From the NCBI RefSeq assembly GCF_900092655.1, contig NZ_FLUY01000766.1:1-44306 (forward strand): a DNA stretch of 44,306 bases, given 5' to 3'. The notes beneath the pieces are model-generated. The model was given only the letters and a program-made list of their open reading frames with translations, was not told the origin of the DNA and ran no database searches. Below, one piece after another: positions 16,501 through 24,143 of the stretch. Both the position numbers and the translations under genes were made by a program. How positions within the stretch are numbered: the first letter of the stretch is position 1; each line of letters opens with the position of its first letter. The DNA comes from Candidatus Thiosymbion oneisti (lineage in GTDB: Bacteria > Pseudomonadota > Gammaproteobacteria > Chromatiales > Chromatiaceae).

Positions 16501-18255
16501 CCCGGCGCGCAGCGCGGAGACGCCCGCCGAGAGCAGGTCGTCGCGTCCCGGCGCCTCGCCGAACCAGAAGGGGATGTTGGGCGGCTGACCCCTGGCATCT
16601 TCCACTAGCACCTGGCCTGACTGCACCCGCAGGATGCGGTAGCTGGTATTGCCGAGCTGGAAGATGTCGCCGGCCAGGCTCTCGAAGGCAAAGTCCTCGT
16701 TCAGGGTGCCGATGCGCACGCCCTCGGGCATCAAGAGGACATCATAGTCGAACTGATCCGGGATAACGCCGCCGTTGGTAATGGCGGTCAGGCGCGCGCC
16801 CTTGCGTCCACGTAGCCGGCCCCCGATCCGATCACGATAGAGATAGGCGGCGCGGCGCCCGACCCGGGTCGAGAAGCCGTCGGCGAGCATCTGTAGGACC
16901 TGATCGAAGGTGGCGCGGGAGAGTTCCCGGTAGGGCCAGGCCCGACGCAGGCGATCGAACAATCCCTGCTCATCCCAGTCCTGGGCGGCAACCTCGGCGA
17001 CGACCTGCTGGGCCAGCACATCCAGGGGTTGGTGAGGGAGCCGGATGCGGTCGAGCCGGCGCGTCCGCGCCGCCGCGAGCAGGGCGGTACACTCGGCCAG
17101 GTCATCGCGGGACAGGGGAAACAGCCGGCCCTTGGGAGTGGCCGCCAGGGCATGGCCAGAGCGGCCGACCCGTTGCAGCAGGGCGGCCACGGACCGCGGC
17201 GAGCCGAGCTGGCACACCAGATCGATGTCGCCGATATCGATGCCGAGCTCCAGGGATGCGGTCGCCACCAAGGCCCGCAGCGCACCGGCCTTGAGTCGGT
17301 CCTCGGCCTCGCAGCGGTGCTCCCGCGCCAGGCTGCCGTGATGGGCCATGACCGCACCCTCGCCGAGGCGCCCGGAGAGGTGGTGCGCCACCCGTTCGGC
17401 CAACCGCCGGGTATTGACGAAGATCAGGGTCGTGCGGTGCTCCAGGGCGAGGGCCGCCAGGCGGTCGTAGAGCTCGCCCCACACCTCCCCCGCCATCACC
17501 GCCTCCAGGGGCGAGGCGGGGACCTCCAGGCCGAGATCCAAGGGACGGCTATGGCCCAGATCGATGATTGCGCAGGGCATCTCCCGGATGCCGAGGAGAA
17601 AATGTGCCATGTCCGTGACGGAGCCCTGGGTCGCGGAGATCCCGATGCGCTGCAGCGGCTGCCCGGTAAGGACTTCCGGGGCAAGGGCCTCCAGTCGCTC
17701 CAGGGACAAGGCCAGGTGAGCGCCGCGCTTGCTGCCGGCCAGGGCGTGGATCTCGTCCAGGATCACCGTCCGCACCGTTTTGAGCATGTCGCGCCCCGAG
17801 GCCGAGGTCAACAGGATGTAGAGGGACTCGGGCGTAGTCACCAAGATGTGTGGCGGAAGACGACGCATCCGCTCGCGTTCGGACTGGGGGGTATCGCCGG
17901 TGCGTACCCAGGCCCGGATCTCCACCGGCGGTAGGCCCCGCGCCGCCAACTGGTCTGCGATGCCTAGTAGTGGCCGTTGCAGATTGAGCTGGATGTCGGT
18001 AGACAAGGCCTTCAGGGGCGATACATAGAGCACCCGGGTGTGGTCGGGTAGACCCCGCTCCAGGCCCTCGCGCAACAGACCGTCGATGACGGCGAGAAAG
18101 GCCGCCAGGGTCTTGCCCGAGCCGGTGGGTGCCGCCAACAGCGTGTGCCCACCGCGTGCGATGGCCGGCCAGGCCGCGGCCTGGACCGGGCTCGGCGTAT
18201 TGAAGCTGGTCCGAAACCAAGCCCCGACGGCGGGGTGAAACAGGGAGTCGCTCAT
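13588..18255 (-). CDS. lhr: Lhr-family ATP-dependent helicase with in-frame repeat insertion
   Basis: 1555 residues from the ATG at 18255 (a TTG two codons earlier is possible). Superfamily 2 motifs are clear: Q-like PSPVQAAAWPAI, Walker A APTGSGKT (42-49), TPESLYILLTS, Walker B LDEIH, SATQGS, and the C-terminal RecA-like VATASLELGIDIGDIDLVCQLG and QRVGRSGH. The long Lhr-specific C-terminal half follows (E. coli Lhr has 1538 residues). Lhr unwinds DNA and RNA:DNA hybrids and is linked to DNA repair. Residues about 970-1080 are unlike the family: they are encoded by dispersed repeat DNA (15010-15345) that happens to stay open. After this the protein resumes with normal Lhr sequence (LREVIRSRLECLGPVRAADLARPL). 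Whether the protein is active is unknown. A small IDPIDPID iteration, a 9-bp microrepeat, occurs near 14153-14182. Confidence 0.88.
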   Translation of the reverse strand: MSDSLFHPAVGAWFRTSFNTPSPVQAAAWPAIARGGHTLLAAPTGSGKTLAAFLAVIDGLLREGLERGLPDHTRVLYVSPLKALSTDIQLNLQRPLLGIADQLAARGLPPVEIRAWVRTGDTPQSERERMRRLPPHILVTTPESLYILLTSASGRDMLKTVRTVILDEIHALAGSKRGAHLALSLERLEALAPEVLTGQPLQRIGISATQGSVTDMAHFLLGIREMPCAIIDLGHSRPLDLGLEVPASPLEAVMAGEVWGELYDRLAALALEHRTTLIFVNTRRLAERVAHHLSGRLGEGAVMAHHGSLAREHRCEAEDRLKAGALRALVATASLELGIDIGDIDLVCQLGSPRSVAALLQRVGRSGHALAATPKGRLFPLSRDDLAECTALLAAARTRRLDRIRLPHQPLDVLAQQVVAEVAAQDWDEQGLFDRLRRAWPYRELSRATFDQVLQMLADGFSTRVGRRAAYLYRDRIGGRLRGRKGARLTAITNGGVIPDQFDYDVLLMPEGVRIGTLNEDFAFESLAGDIFQLGNTSYRILRVQSGQVLVEDARGQPPNIPFWFGEAPGRDDLLSAGVSALRAGIAERLEAGVDQARAWLLDTYGLEPAAADQLLVYYGAAQAALGLLPTQDRIVLERFFDEVGDMHLVVHSTYGSRLNRAWGLALRKRFCRTFNFELQAAALDDCIILSLGAVHSFALEDIQHFLKSDTVHRLLTQALLDVPLFGTHWRWNATTALAVRRYRGGSKVPPQFQRSAAEDLVALIFPDQLACLENIQGEREIPDHPLVTQTLGDCLTEVMDTAGLERLFARIESGAVEVIARDLAAPSPLAEEVIGARPYAFLDDTPAEERRTLAVRTRGLIDQDQAARLARPDPAAVAKIREQAWPSITDPDELHDALLLAGFLTWDELGAGTGFFARLAAEQRAVRLEIPRGTVILCATERLPELAAVCPLDPTIVAGIPSSIPFPAERVTKALLPPGEGLGRGDRDSALREPVGCGERLPRPRDGAGRPRTASLDSAMPNLVEHTAIHRCGSPPSLAAHRILQRASFFATSSPQGEGACPEQARDLGRRDRKVTDAFCDTLPADRDHALREVIRSRLECLGPVRAADLARPLDLPVSDLEQALAALEQEGFAVRGRFDPDLAGEQWCERRLLARINRYTVEGLRKAIAPVSPAAYMRFLLHWQGLAGNRVEGIEGTGAVLDRLAGFSIPAAAWEAEVLPARIAAYTPDLLDSLTVSGRYLWLRLHPGQGGKTPIRTTPIAILRRETVALWQADGPAEASGLSSRAELLLDLLQTRGARFFADLVSDSGRLRTEVTTALGELVAAGRVTADGFAGLRALIAPAASSVTTRRRRGNSSIDPIDPIDRAGRWDALPTPGAGAQPESPAAQSVRLEKLAHQLIQRYGLVMRRILERERGLPPWRELLRAYWRLEARGEVRGGRFVTGFSGEQFAHPEAVAALRRHREPGPESPVVVSATDPVNLTGVLTPGERVAAILGNRVLYRQGIPVAARINGEIRFFITPRAEEERKYAQLLTQERKSRDSVKHRKMVGRGW
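15120..15162 (+). repeat. GTAGGATGCGG hairpin repeat (family 3)
   Basis: GTAGGATGCGGTGAGCCGCC is followed by GGCGGCGAACCGCATCG; the arms pair as a hairpin. Other copies: 15208-15270 (reverse), 27304-27346 (reverse), 32287-32349. Confidence 0.75.
15208..15270 (-). repeat. GTAGGATGTGG hairpin repeat (family 3), second copy inside lhr
   Basis: On the plus strand it reads CGATGCGGTTCGCGGCC...GCTCACCACATCCTAC with an internal GC-rich stem. It is in opposite orientation to the copy at 15120-15162, so the two make a larger inverted structure. Confidence 0.7.
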
Positions 18256-18285
18256 CGGCAACCGGTGTTGGAATCAGCAATTCTG

Positions 18286-18448
18286 GGTAGTGGTAAATTT
18301 TTAAGTGGTAGCGTAGAAGGGTTCATTATGCTCCATCTCTTTTTTGATCCCCTCTCCCCAGCCCTCTCCCGGAGGGAGAGGGAGTGGCGCGTGGCGTGCC
18401 CAACACGCCGCTAGTGGCTATGCTTCTATTTAGACCTTAACCACTACC
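18286..18448 (-). repeat. GGTAGTGGT-ended MITE (family 2), complete copy
   Basis: It begins GGTAGTGGTAAATTTTTAAG and ends CTTAACCACTACC, an imperfect terminal inverted repeat. Inside is the inverted G-rich block CCCTCTCCCGGAGGGAGAGGG and a GTGCCCAACACGCCGC segment. The flanks CAATTCTG and CAATCTG may be an imperfect target duplication. It lies between lhr and the OmpA-type gene, which are divergently transcribed. Confidence 0.75.
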
Positions 18449-18614
18449 CAATCTGAAGGGTCTGGATAACTTTAGCATCTTCCTGTGCGCTTCATATGGC
18501 GACTGGCGAACCGAAAAGAGCGCGGGCAGAATCCTGCTTTGATACTATTCCACCCAAGCCGTACAAAGTGCTACGGCGATTCTTTCATAGGATTTCTTGG
18601 CAGGAGATCGATCG

Positions 18615-19301
18615 ATGAACAAATCTTGGATGAAGCCCGGTGCCACACTCTTTGCCGGCAGCCTGTTGCTGGTCGCTTGTGCCACCGACGAGTACGGCAA
18701 CCGGCGGCCACTTACGGAGACCCAGGCAGGGGCCGCCATCGGCGTCATTACCGGCGCCGCCGTCGGCGCCGCGGTAGCGGACAAATCGGCCAAGGGTGCC
18801 GTGATCGGGGCGGTGGGAGGCGGCTTGGCCGGCGGCCTGATCGGCCACTACATGGAGCAGCAGCGCCGTGACTTCGAGAAGCTGCTGGCCCCGGAGATTG
18901 CCGCCGGCGTCATCCGCGTCAAGCCCCTTCCCGACGACCGGTTATTGGTCGGAATGACCAGCGAGACCACGTTCGAGATAGATTCGGACCGGATCAAACC
19001 CGGCTTCCACAGCACCCTGGACAAGATCTCGGGCGTCGTAAACAAGTACGGGAAGACCCGGCTCACCATCGCCGGCCATACCGACAGTACCGGCTCGGCC
19101 GCGCACAACCAGGGGCTATCGGAACGGCGTGCCCAGGCGGTAGAAGGCTATCTGCTCAGTGAGAGTGTGTATCCCGGCCGCCTCAGTGCCATCGGTTACG
19201 GCGAGGACCAGCCTATCACGAGTAACGAGACCGAAGAGAGTCGCCGTCGCAACCGCCGGGTGGACATCACTATCATTCCCATAACCACGGAACAATCCTG
19301 A
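18615..19301 (+). CDS. OmpA-family lipoprotein with glycine zipper (YiaD/YfiB-like)
   Basis: 228 residues from the ATG at 18615, with CAGGAG ten bases upstream; an earlier in-frame start is rejected because it would disturb the signal. A lipoprotein signal ends in the lipobox LLLVAC. A Gly/Ala-rich glycine-zipper segment follows (GAAIGVITGAAVGAAVADKS...GGLAGGLIGHYM, about residues 45-85). The C-terminal OmpA-like peptidoglycan-binding domain (about 110-225) carries the signature LTIAGHTDSTGSAAHNQGLSERRAQAV and RRNRRVDI. It probably sits in the outer membrane and binds peptidoglycan. The last codon and the TGA stop lie at the start of a family 1 repeat (CAATCCTGAATGATTTGG). Confidence 0.9.
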   Translation: MNKSWMKPGATLFAGSLLLVACATDEYGNRRPLTETQAGAAIGVITGAAVGAAVADKSAKGAVIGAVGGGLAGGLIGHYMEQQRRDFEKLLAPEIAAGVIRVKPLPDDRLLVGMTSETTFEIDSDRIKPGFHSTLDKISGVVNKYGKTRLTIAGHTDSTGSAAHNQGLSERRAQAVEGYLLSESVYPGRLSAIGYGEDQPITSNETEESRRRNRRVDITIIPITTEQS

Positions 19302-19480
19302 ATGATTTGGCGTTGTTTGGAGGGAAAAAATCCCTCCTGCGTCGGGACAGGGTTTGACGGGTTGCGTTCGACGCCTAACGGCTTGTCGATCTCCTTCGGT
19401 GTCCGTGCCGGCGTCTTAACGCAACCTACGCCCAGATTACCCCCCGCGCTGCCTGTATGCGCGGACCTCGCTTTTTTGTG
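19293..19480 (+). repeat. Family 1 repeat, copy B (3'-truncated)
   Basis: It starts CAATCCTGAATGATTTGGCG, contains GTTGCGTTCGACGCC and GTCTTAACGCAACCTACGCC, and fades after GCGGACCTCGC. The right half seen in the copies at 35863 and 39493 is absent. The rest of 19481-19691 shows no gene. Confidence 0.75.
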
Positions 19481-19691
19481 GCTGTCGGTGTTGCAACGCG
19501 GTTCCAGACCCTGGCTGCTTCGATTGACATCAGCCGCAACAGATGTCGTGCGGCACGAATCTTGGCCTCATCCGCCTTCTATACTCTGTTGAATTCCGGG
19601 ATATTGTGAGGATTGGTCTGCTCCAAGTGCTTGATGGCCTCGTCCTAATAACTCATGGCCTCTCCTGCTTTACCAAGTGTGAAAAGCGGTT

Positions 19692-20168
19692 TCACTCGGT
19701 AACGGCGATCTCCTTCTTCATGCCCTCGACGATGGCCATCAACTCGTCTTGCTCCTTTGCGGGCACCTCATAGTTGTTCATCACTCGGCGGAGGTCCGCC
19801 ATCGTGGCCTGCCACTCCTTTTCGTTGATTTTGAGATGACCATGGGACTCTTTCATACTGCGGCCCGTATACTCACATGGACCTCCCGTCTCCCGGCAAA
19901 CCATAGCCGTCAGGTGATACTTCAGGCCGGCCGCCGGCACACGGACCTTGGCTGCCTTGATCGCCGGGTTGGCATTGAGCACATCGTTTACCAGCAACAG
20001 ATCGATGAATTCATCCACCACGGCAGCGATTGGATACACCCCGCCGAGCCTGTCGTAGAGGGGTTTGTCCGTCTGTTTCTCAGCGGCTTGGGCGAGACCT
20101 TGCGCAAGCAATGCAACCAAAATGCTCCCGAGTAGGGCTGTTCTTATGGAAGCGCGCGATTTGAGCAT
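19692..20168 (-). CDS. Exported group 1 truncated haemoglobin
   Basis: 158 residues. An N-terminal signal peptide (about 1-29, ending LAQGLAQA) directs it to the periplasm. The mature part matches group I truncated haemoglobins: PLYDRLGGVYPIAAVVDEF, VCRETGGPCEYTGRSMKESHGHLKI (the region with the distal-pocket and proximal His) and W near LADLRRVM. Such proteins bind O2 or NO through heme. A signal peptide is unusual for the family. AAGGAG lies just before the ATG at 20168. It is monocistronic, convergent with the OmpA-type gene and divergent from cobT. Confidence 0.88.
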   Translation of the reverse strand: MLKSRASIRTALLGSILVALLAQGLAQAAEKQTDKPLYDRLGGVYPIAAVVDEFIDLLLVNDVLNANPAIKAAKVRVPAAGLKYHLTAMVCRETGGPCEYTGRSMKESHGHLKINEKEWQATMADLRRVMNNYEVPAKEQDELMAIVEGMKKEIAVTE

Positions 20169-20581
20169 GCTATTTCTCCTTTGATTTAGCGATTGGGAAC
20201 TGGAACGGTGATTATACTGCTGCCAGATATAAGGTGAATGCTTTCACAATCTCCGGAGTCCGGGAACGAACAAGATAATCTGGCCGATGTGGTTCGCTGC
20301 GCTCACCACATCCTTGTATGTTCTGTTTCCAAGGGAAAGCCAAGGATGGGGTATAAAGGGATTTGATGGAGCGTACCTGGGAAGCCGTTACATCCTACGG
20401 ATCCTTCTGGAACCCTCCGCCGAGGATAGATACACTGCTGTTGTTCCCGCACTGCCGGGGCGTATCAGCGAGGGAAAACCCTTATGGCCTACTACTTGTT
20501 CTCTGGCCCGTGGAGCACACGCTGCGGCAAGCCGGTCTCGACCAGCGTCCGATTGTCGTCCGTTTCCGGGAGGCGGTTGCC

Positions 20582-21643
20582 GTGAGTTGGCTGTCCAAGC
20601 CCGTGCGGCCCCTGGACGAGGATGCACGCCACGTCGCCGCCAGACGGCAGGTAGGGCTGACCAAGCCACCGGGATCGCTCGGGCGGCTCGAAGAGATCGC
20701 GATCGCATTGGCGGCGATGCAGGGCGAGGTCTACCCAACGGTCGATCCGGTCCGGATCCTGGTCTTCGCCGGCGATCATGGGGTCGCCGACGCCGGGGTC
20801 TCGGCCTATCCCCAGAGCGTGACGGCCCAGATGGTGACCAACATGGCAACGGGAGGTGCCGCGATCTCGGTGCTGGCCGAGGCGCTTGCTGCTGACCTGG
20901 AGCTGATCGTGCTCGGCACCGTCGGGGAGATTGCCTGTGATCCGGTGCCGCCGTCGGTGCGGCTGGTCGGTGTCGCCCCGTCCACAAAGGACTTTTCGCG
21001 CGAGCCGGCCATGTCGAGCGCCGAGCTCGACGCCTGCCTGGCTGCCGGGCGTGCGGCGGTCGAGCGTGCGGTTAACGACCGGGATTGCCGGCTGGTAATC
21101 GGCGGCGAGATGGGGATCGGAAATAGCACCGCGGCCGCGGCGCTGGCCTGCGCCTTGCTGGGGCGCCCGGCCTCTGAGCTGACCGGTCCCGGCACCGGCC
21201 TCGACGCCGCCGGTATCGCCCGCAAGGCGGCCTTGATCGAACGCGCCCTGCACCTGCATCGGATCGCGCCGGATACCCCCCTCGAGGCCCTGCGTCGAGT
21301 CGCCGGTTTTGAGATCGCGGCCCTGACCGGGGCCTATCTGGGCGCGGCCCAGCTGGGGATTCCGGTGCTCGTTGACGGTTTCATCGCGACCAGCGCGGCC
21401 TTGGCCGCGACCCGTATCCTATCCGGGGCGCGGGACTGGATGCTGTTCGGACACAGCTCCTGCGAGCCGGGCCATGCGATCCTGCTCGCGGCGCTCGGCG
21501 CCGAGCCGCTGCTGGATCTGGGGTTGCGGCTCGGGGAGGGCAGCGGCGCCGCGTCCGCGCTGCCCTTGCTGCGTCTCGCCTGCGCCCTGCACCGGGAGAT
21601 GGCGAGCTTTGCCGAGGCCGGTATCGACGGGGCCTTGCTCTAA
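20582..21643 (+). CDS. cobT: Nicotinate-nucleotide--dimethylbenzimidazole phosphoribosyltransferase CobT
   Basis: 353 residues from a GTG at 20582, with GGGAGG about 8 bases upstream; typical CobT length is about 350. The frame is open upstream to 20363, but that extension has no CobT similarity. Motifs: [52 protein letters not shown], and [10 protein letters not shown] carrying the catalytic Glu near the C-terminus. The enzyme makes alpha-ribazole phosphate from nicotinate mononucleotide and dimethylbenzimidazole for the lower ligand of cobalamin. No other cobalamin gene and no cobalamin riboswitch was seen nearby; tsaC follows 11 bases downstream. Confidence 0.93.
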   Translation: MSWLSKPVRPLDEDARHVAARRQVGLTKPPGSLGRLEEIAIALAAMQGEVYPTVDPVRILVFAGDHGVADAGVSAYPQSVTAQMVTNMATGGAAISVLAEALAADLELIVLGTVGEIACDPVPPSVRLVGVAPSTKDFSREPAMSSAELDACLAAGRAAVERAVNDRDCRLVIGGEMGIGNSTAAAALACALLGRPASELTGPGTGLDAAGIARKAALIERALHLHRIAPDTPLEALRRVAGFEIAALTGAYLGAAQLGIPVLVDGFIATSAALAATRILSGARDWMLFGHSSCEPGHAILLAALGAEPLLDLGLRLGEGSGAASALPLLRLACALHREMASFAEAGIDGALL

Positions 21644-21654
21644 CGGATACGGAC

Positions 21655-22233
21655 GTGACCACCGAGCTTGAGAGCTTGCCCGGACGCTACAAGCTGCGGA
21701 TGGCTGCCCACTGCATCCGGGGCGGCGGCATCCTCGCCTACCCCACTGAGGCCGTCTATGGTCTCGGATGCGATCCCTGGGACCGGGCTGCGGTACAACG
21801 CCTGCTCGCCATCAAGCGGCGCCCCGAGCACAAAGGGCTGATCCTCATCGGCGCCGATTTCGCCCAGCTCGAGCCCTTCGTAGAGCCGCTGGACGCGGCC
21901 CGCATGCAAGCCGTCCTTGCGACCTGGCCCGGCCCGAACACCTGGCTGCTGCCCACCCGTGCCGGCATGCCGGACTGGCTCCGGGGGCGGCATGCGACTC
22001 TCGCCGTGCGGGTCACCGCCCACCCCATCGCCGCAGCCCTGTGCACGACTGCCAGCAGCGCCCTGGTATCCACCAGCGCGAATATCAGCGACCGTCCGCC
22101 GGCGCGTACTCCCCTCCAGGTGCGGTTGACCCTCGGTCACCAGGTGGATCTCGTTCTGGCCGGCCACTGCGGGACCCGCGCCCGTCCATCCACCATCCGC
22201 GACGGGCGCACCGGTGCGGTCATTCGAGCTTGA
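21655..22233 (+). CDS. tsaC: Threonylcarbamoyl-AMP synthase TsaC (Sua5/YrdC family)
   Basis: 192 residues from a GTG at 21655. The N-terminal strand IRGGGILAYPTEAVYGLGCDPWD and the substrate-loop KRRPEHKGLILIG match TsaC (E. coli 190 residues), as do WPGPNTWLLP and STSANISDRP. It uses threonine, bicarbonate and ATP to make threonylcarbamoyl-AMP for the t6A37 modification of ANN-decoding tRNAs. It lacks the extra Sua5 domain, so it is the short TsaC form. An ATG at 21700 would cut off the first strand and is less likely. It lies close behind cobT, probably in one transcript. Ribosome-binding signal is weak. Confidence 0.92.
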   Translation: MTTELESLPGRYKLRMAAHCIRGGGILAYPTEAVYGLGCDPWDRAAVQRLLAIKRRPEHKGLILIGADFAQLEPFVEPLDAARMQAVLATWPGPNTWLLPTRAGMPDWLRGRHATLAVRVTAHPIAAALCTTASSALVSTSANISDRPPARTPLQVRLTLGHQVDLVLAGHCGTRARPSTIRDGRTGAVIRA

Positions 22234-22269
22234 GGTATCAAACCCGACCAGCTCTAAAGGACCCGATGC

Positions 22270-23487
22270 TCAAGGCAACAGGGCCGCGATTTCGACCCGC
22301 AGCGCCAGCGCCGTCAGGAGGGAAATGGTCTTGCCCGCGGTGAGCAGAGTACGTTCGGCGTAGGCGCCATGGCTCGGTCTGCGGTAGACCTCCAAACGGC
22401 GGTCGCGCAGGCTCAGGATCCAGTATTCGGGGATGGCGTTACGGGCATAAGCGGCGGCCTTGTTCAGTCGGCCTTTGGTGAGCTGGAGGTAACGCATGAG
22501 GTTATAGGTCAGGTTCATGAGGCCGATCTTGACTTCGGCACGAGCCAATCCGATGGTGCGGATGAATTTCCCTTTCATGCTGTTTTCCTGAACGCCGAAG
22601 ATGTGTTCGACACGGGAGCGGATCTTGGAACGTTTGCGATGGTTGGCTTGCTGCTCGTCACTGAGCGGGTGGGCACGGTGTCCTTTTTCGTTGATGTGGC
22701 TGTCGTAGCCGGCGTCCTCCAGCACCCGTTCCGTTTCCTCACTGCGGTAGGCACTGTCGGCCCAGACGCCCGGATCTTCGTTGTCGGGGTCGAGGAGGGC
22801 GTCGAGGACGCGGCTGTCAGGCACGTTAGCCGGCGTGGCCTCGAAGGTACGGATGAGCTTGTGCTTGGCATCGACACCGAGGTGGTTTTTGTCGCCGAAG
22901 GACTGTTTGCCCCGCTTTCCCGTCCAGCGTCCCGCCACGTCTTTCTGCGCCCGCTTGGCCCCGCTCCAATCGGCCGCAACTTCGCCTTCCTTGATTCGCC
23001 GGTTTTCTTCGCGGTGGTTGCGTTGAATGGGCACCGGGACGATGGTGGCATCGATGAGCTGTCCTTGCCTGGCCTGGAAACCCGCCGTGGTCAGAAAGTC
23101 GCCGAAGCGATCGAACAAAGTGTCGATCAACCCCCGCTCCTTGAGGCGTTAGCGAAAGCGCCAGACTGTGGTGGCATCCGCAACCGCATCCTCGAGGCCT
23201 AAACCGAGAAAGCGCACGAATGAAAGCCGATCCCGAATTTGATACTCGACCTGTTCATCCGCCAAGTTATAGAGTGTCCGCAGGATCAGGATCTTGAACA
23301 TCAACAGGACATCGAACGGTTTGCGACCCGCATTGGATTTGCGTCCCGTTCGTGGACCGGCTCCAGCAGGGGACGAAAGATCTCCCACGGGATCGCCGCG
23401 ACCAGCCGCTCCAGTGGGTCGCCCAGCTGGCTGATGCCCTGTAACCGGTTTTCTTGGTCGAAGAAGCTACACTGGCCCAGAGGTTTG
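22270..23487 (-). pseudogene. IS5-family transposase, frameshift and nonsense mutated
   Basis: Three segments in order on the minus strand make one DDE transposase. The first is SFFDQENRLQGISQL through RPLLEPVHERD (about 23475-23345). A frameshift leads to SNAGRKPFDVLLMFKILIL...GLGLEDAVADATTVWRFR (to 23149). A TAA stop follows where relatives have Glu (RFR*RLKERGLIDTLF), then the catalytic core to 22270. DDE residues are visible: LIDATIVPVP, WADSAYRSEE and RSRVEHIFG. Length summed is about 400 residues. The element is dead: at least one frameshift, one nonsense codon and no clear start codon. Confidence 0.88.
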
Positions 23488-23566
23488 CTCGCCTGTGGTT
23501 CCTAGGTCGGATGGCTGAGAGTTTAACTCGAACCCCAGCCGCAACGGTATTTTTCAAGGTGCCCTC
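22270..23566 (-). mobile_element. Remnant IS5-family insertion sequence
   Basis: The right boundary is suggested by the sequence ending 23566, which on the minus strand starts GAGGGCACCTTGAAAAATACC, a typical IS5-type end. No matching inverted end (TTTTTCAAGG) is seen on the tsaC side, so the left end seems lost or diverged. Confidence 0.65.
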
Positions 23567-23569
23567 TGG

Positions 23570-23776
23570 TCTTGACGGGGATACGTGGTCAGTGTAAAGA
23601 GCGCCCCGGTGGCAAGCCCGCGGGCACTGCCGGTACCCTGTAGGGTCTCGTAGCCTGCGTGCAGCTCCTCCAGGCGGACCCGCACCGGCTCCTGCCGGCA
23701 TCGCGTTGCCGGTAGCCGCCCGGATGGTCGTAGATTTCCAGCGCCGCATGGGGGTGCGGCTTGGGGTCGTCTAGAG
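23570..23776 (-). pseudogene. vgrG: vgrG fragment (type VI secretion spike), frameshifted
   Basis: On the minus strand two frames carry VgrG-like peptide: PKPHPHAALEIYDHPGGYRQR, then, shifted, VRVRLEELHAGYETLQGTG followed by SARGLATGALFTLTTYPRQD. In intact VgrG this is the central region, where ...YDYPG.Y is followed by RLEELQAGYE..QGTGSARGL. About 65 residues remain out of some 600 or more. The IS at 22270-23566 borders its 3' side, and family 1 repeat DNA its 5' side. Its presence beside tagH points to a former type VI locus. Confidence 0.7.
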
Positions 23777-23787
23777 GTGCGAATCGA

Positions 23788-24048
23788 GTTCCTGAATTAT
23801 TTGGCGCGGCCTGGAGGACCGGACGTGTTGGGTTACGGCGCGTTCGACACCGTGCCCTCCGCGGCGTTTCTCCGTGCGCCTAACCCAACCTACACCCGAC
23901 GCGAGGTCGGCGCGGACCGGCAACGCAGGGGTAATATGGGTGTAGGTTGCGTTAAGACGCCGGCACTGACTTGGCAGACGATCAGCAAGCCTTGGTGCGT
24001 CGAACGCAACACGTCAAACCCTGTCCCGACGCAGGTCGGTTCCGTTGG
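23788..24048 (-). repeat. Family 1 repeat, copy C
   Basis: It contains CCTAACCCAACCTACACCC, then GGGTGTAGGTTGCGTTAAGACG and TCGAACGCAACACGTCAAACC in reverse orientation. The plus-strand left end reads CCTGAATTATTTGGCGCGG, like the forward start of other copies, so both ends carry the terminal word. Confidence 0.7.
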
Positions 24049-24143
24049 CTGAGGGGCATGGCTTGGTCCTTGGAAAAGGCAGCATAAACTGCGAATCACG
24101 CGAATTGGATGGTTCGTACCCACGGGAACATTCGCGTCGATCC

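Noticed and set aside
15130-16608. 492-residue plus-strand frame opposite lhr
   Set aside because: It is the antisense shadow of a long GC-rich gene; no domain is seen, and the lhr strand has clear helicase motifs.
20169-20581. Possible cobalamin riboswitch upstream of cobT
   Set aside because: No cobalamin-box sequence such as GCCACTG with the associated fold could be found; the region has only a degenerate family 3 fragment (GATGTGGTTCGCTGCGC) and no conserved leader.
20363-20581. N-terminal extension of cobT
   Set aside because: The frame is open but has no similarity to CobT; the GTG at 20582 has a good ribosome site and gives the normal length.
22369-23202. Plus-strand frame opposite the transposase
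   Set aside because: Shadow frame of the DDE transposase; the catalytic motifs are all on the minus strand.
23777-24123. Short frames with GVGCVKTPALTWQTISE-like peptides
   Set aside because: These are translations of family 1 repeats that appear in several places and in both orientations.
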